The notes under the pieces are model-generated. The model worked only from the letters and a program-made list of their open reading frames with translations, ran no database searches and had not been told where the DNA came from. A program made the position numbers and the translations under genes. A DNA stretch of 64,000 bases. It comes from Arthrobacter dokdonellae (GTDB taxonomy: Bacteria; Actinomycetota; Actinomycetes; Actinomycetales; Micrococcaceae). Shown here piece by piece: positions 62,559 through 64,000 of this stretch (position 1 is its first letter; every line of letters begins with the position of its first letter). The stretch spans positions 1 to 64,000 of the forward strand of contig NZ_CP029643.1 in assembly GCF_003268655.1 (NCBI RefSeq), given 5' to 3'.

Positions 62559-64000
62559 CAGGTAACCTTCTCTTCCTTCTCGACCCTGCCGGCAAGACGG
62601 TTCATCAACTTCGCCCCCGGTGTTGGCTTCGCCGGTTTCAAGCCACGGAAAATCGGCCATGTCGTTCCCGAGGCCGCCGACTGGTAGGTATCGAGCCACG
62701 CCAGCTTCTGAACGCCAGCAGCATTCGCGGCCGTCTCCGCCAGCCGGCGGGACGCTTTCGTCAGGTCCTTGTGCGTCCGGGCCGAAATGGTGATGAATCC
62801 GACCCAATTCACCCCATGCTGGCCACTGCCGGGCATCAGGTCAGTGCCACGGGCCCGGGCCGAGCGCAGATTCACATCCGTTCCCGGGTCCACCAGCTGC
62901 CCCTTGTTTTGCTTGGCGATCACCGCGGCCATATCCCGGACCACGTCCTTGGACGCCAGCAACCGGGCCTGTTCGGCCGGGACGAGCTCCAGCTGGAACG
63001 ACAGCGTCCGGGCCCCGGATCCGGCATTGTGCAACAACGCCAGCAGCCAGTACGGGCTCCGCTCCCCCGTCTCCATCTGGGAGGCGGTGATCATCGCCGT
63101 CCGGTGCCCCCACACCACCTCCCCGCCGGTGAACGGATCCGTACCCTGAACCCAGTGGGCGTTCCAGTCATCCCGGGAGGCCAAGCCCATCCGGCGCGGG
63201 GACACCCCGGCGACCATCAACGGCGGCCGGGACGGGTTTTGCTGGTGGAGCATCATCGCCACCACTCCCCGGGCGCTCATCGGCTTCACCACGCCCAGCT
63301 GCGCGCCCCGCAGGGCACGCACCATCGAGTCAATTTCCTGGCCCATCAACGCCCGCCAGCCATCCCGGCCCGGCCCGTACTGTTGCGCGGCCGCGAGGAA
63401 ATCCCCGCCCAGCGGCCAGCGCAGCACCTGGATGTGGCGCTGGACAAAGGTGTTCTTCCCCGTCCGGGTCAACACCTCCTGATAGGAGGCGACCGCGGCG
63501 TCCAACGCATCGGGGGAAAGGTTCTCCTGCACCCATGCCTCGTTCAACGCCAAATCCGGCGGCAACACCCGCGTGATCAACTGGACACCGGAGACCAGCG
63601 ACGACGGGGACGCATGGTTGGCCAACAAGGCCCCGAAGCCGGCCTGTGCCTGCTCCTGCCGCCGGGACGACTCCGCCCCGCGCAACTGCCCGGAGACCTC
63701 AAAGGCGACCGAGAGGTACGCCTCCTCACCCGCCGGAACATGCCAGGCAATGCCTGGCATGTTCGCCGCCGCCTGCAACCAGCCCATCCCGTCCGCACCA
63801 TCCGGGCGGGACCGCACCGCCGCCAACGCCTTCGCCCGCCCCCTGCCGGAACGAATGCCGGCCGCCGCCGCGTGGGCTTCCTCCCACGCCTGTGCCGAGT
63901 ACGGCAGGAACCGGTCCGTGCCCGTGGCCAGGCGTGCCTTCCACCGCTGCCGGCGTTCCCGGCGTTCCAGCCACGACCCGTTGTGCGTGGTGACCGTCGC
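62558..64000 (-). CDS. SCO6880-family conjugation protein, 5' end beyond window
   Basis: 480 codons are visible and the frame stays open to the window edge, so the N terminus is missing. Stretches typical of the SCO6880 family: WLERRERRQRWKARL, PYSAQAWEEAHAAA, MPGIAWHVPAGEEAYLSVAF, IQVLRWPLGGDFLAAAQQYG and FITISARTHKDLTKASRRLA. No Walker motif. It corresponds to the VirB4 N-terminal part that is split from the ATPase in Gram-positive systems, judging from order. Part of the channel-energising complex with the downstream ATPase. Confidence 0.85.
   Translation of the reverse strand, partial: ATVTTHNGSWLERRERRQRWKARLATGTDRFLPYSAQAWEEAHAAAAGIRSGRGRAKALAAVRSRPDGADGMGWLQAAANMPGIAWHVPAGEEAYLSVAFEVSGQLRGAESSRRQEQAQAGFGALLANHASPSSLVSGVQLITRVLPPDLALNEAWVQENLSPDALDAAVASYQEVLTRTGKNTFVQRHIQVLRWPLGGDFLAAAQQYGPGRDGWRALMGQEIDSMVRALRGAQLGVVKPMSARGVVAMMLHQQNPSRPPLMVAGVSPRRMGLASRDDWNAHWVQGTDPFTGGEVVWGHRTAMITASQMETGERSPYWLLALLHNAGSGARTLSFQLELVPAEQARLLASKDVVRDMAAVIAKQNKGQLVDPGTDVNLRSARARGTDLMPGSGQHGVNWVGFITISARTHKDLTKASRRLAETAANAAGVQKLAWLDTYQSAASGTTWPIFRGLKPAKPTPGAKLMNRLAGRVEKEEKVT

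Overview
The window is high-GC actinobacterial DNA, most likely from a large plasmid of an Arthrobacter-type organism (Arthrobacter, Pseudarthrobacter or Paenarthrobacter). The grounds are codon use, GTG/TTG starts, a MobF (TrwC-like) relaxase, a conjugation module with an SCO6880-type protein, a VirB4-like ATPase, a TraG-type coupling protein and an SLT/CHAP hydrolase, and many insertion-sequence remnants. No rRNA, tRNA or CRISPR array was seen. The genus is an inference.

Layout. 1-7.0 kb is a decayed edge: a frameshifted HMG-CoA-lyase-like gene, a frameshifted metabolite:H+ symporter, then broken ISL3 and IS110 transposases and smaller IS/recombinase scraps. 7.4-17.2 kb is a minus-strand catabolic operon: enoyl-CoA hydratase, prpC, prpB, prpD, thiolase, HSD10-like SDR, acyl-CoA dehydrogenase, branched-chain 2-oxoacid dehydrogenase E2 and an internally deleted E1-beta, with a divergent Lrp/AsnC regulator. 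Together these would carry isoleucine-type acyl-CoAs to acetyl-CoA plus propionyl-CoA and then through the 2-methylcitrate cycle. 18.6-26.6 kb holds a DUF2520 protein, two GntR regulators, a beta-decarboxylating dehydrogenase, an aldehyde dehydrogenase, an SDR and panC. The three dehydrogenases match the reactions from pantoate via aldopantoate and 3,3-dimethylmalate to 2-ketoisovalerate, which would feed the neighbouring operon. 26.8-31.1 kb carries chromosome-like menB and pntAB.

31-36.3 kb is sparse and ends with an IS21 element (istA/istB). 36.4-40.6 kb holds small plasmid genes. Two of them (a 142-aa protein and a DUF4192 protein) are preceded by a duplicated leader of about 400 bp that can fold into a long stem and shows a compensating base-pair change between copies. 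A perfect 21-bp inverted repeat (candidate oriT) precedes the 1,496-aa relaxase-helicase (41-45.5 kb). 46-48.8 kb carries small stress and membrane genes (a broken cold-shock gene, CsbD, LapA) and a truncated DMT-type transporter.

48.8-55.7 kb is a cassette bounded by 37-bp inverted repeats. It carries a LacI regulator, a polar amino-acid-type ABC transporter, a Gfo/Idh/MocA oxidoreductase and a FAD amine/amino-acid oxidase, and it interrupts the DMT gene. An IS5 (IS427-group) element sits exactly on its right end. From 56.6 kb to the end of the window a minus-strand conjugation operon runs with overlapping genes.
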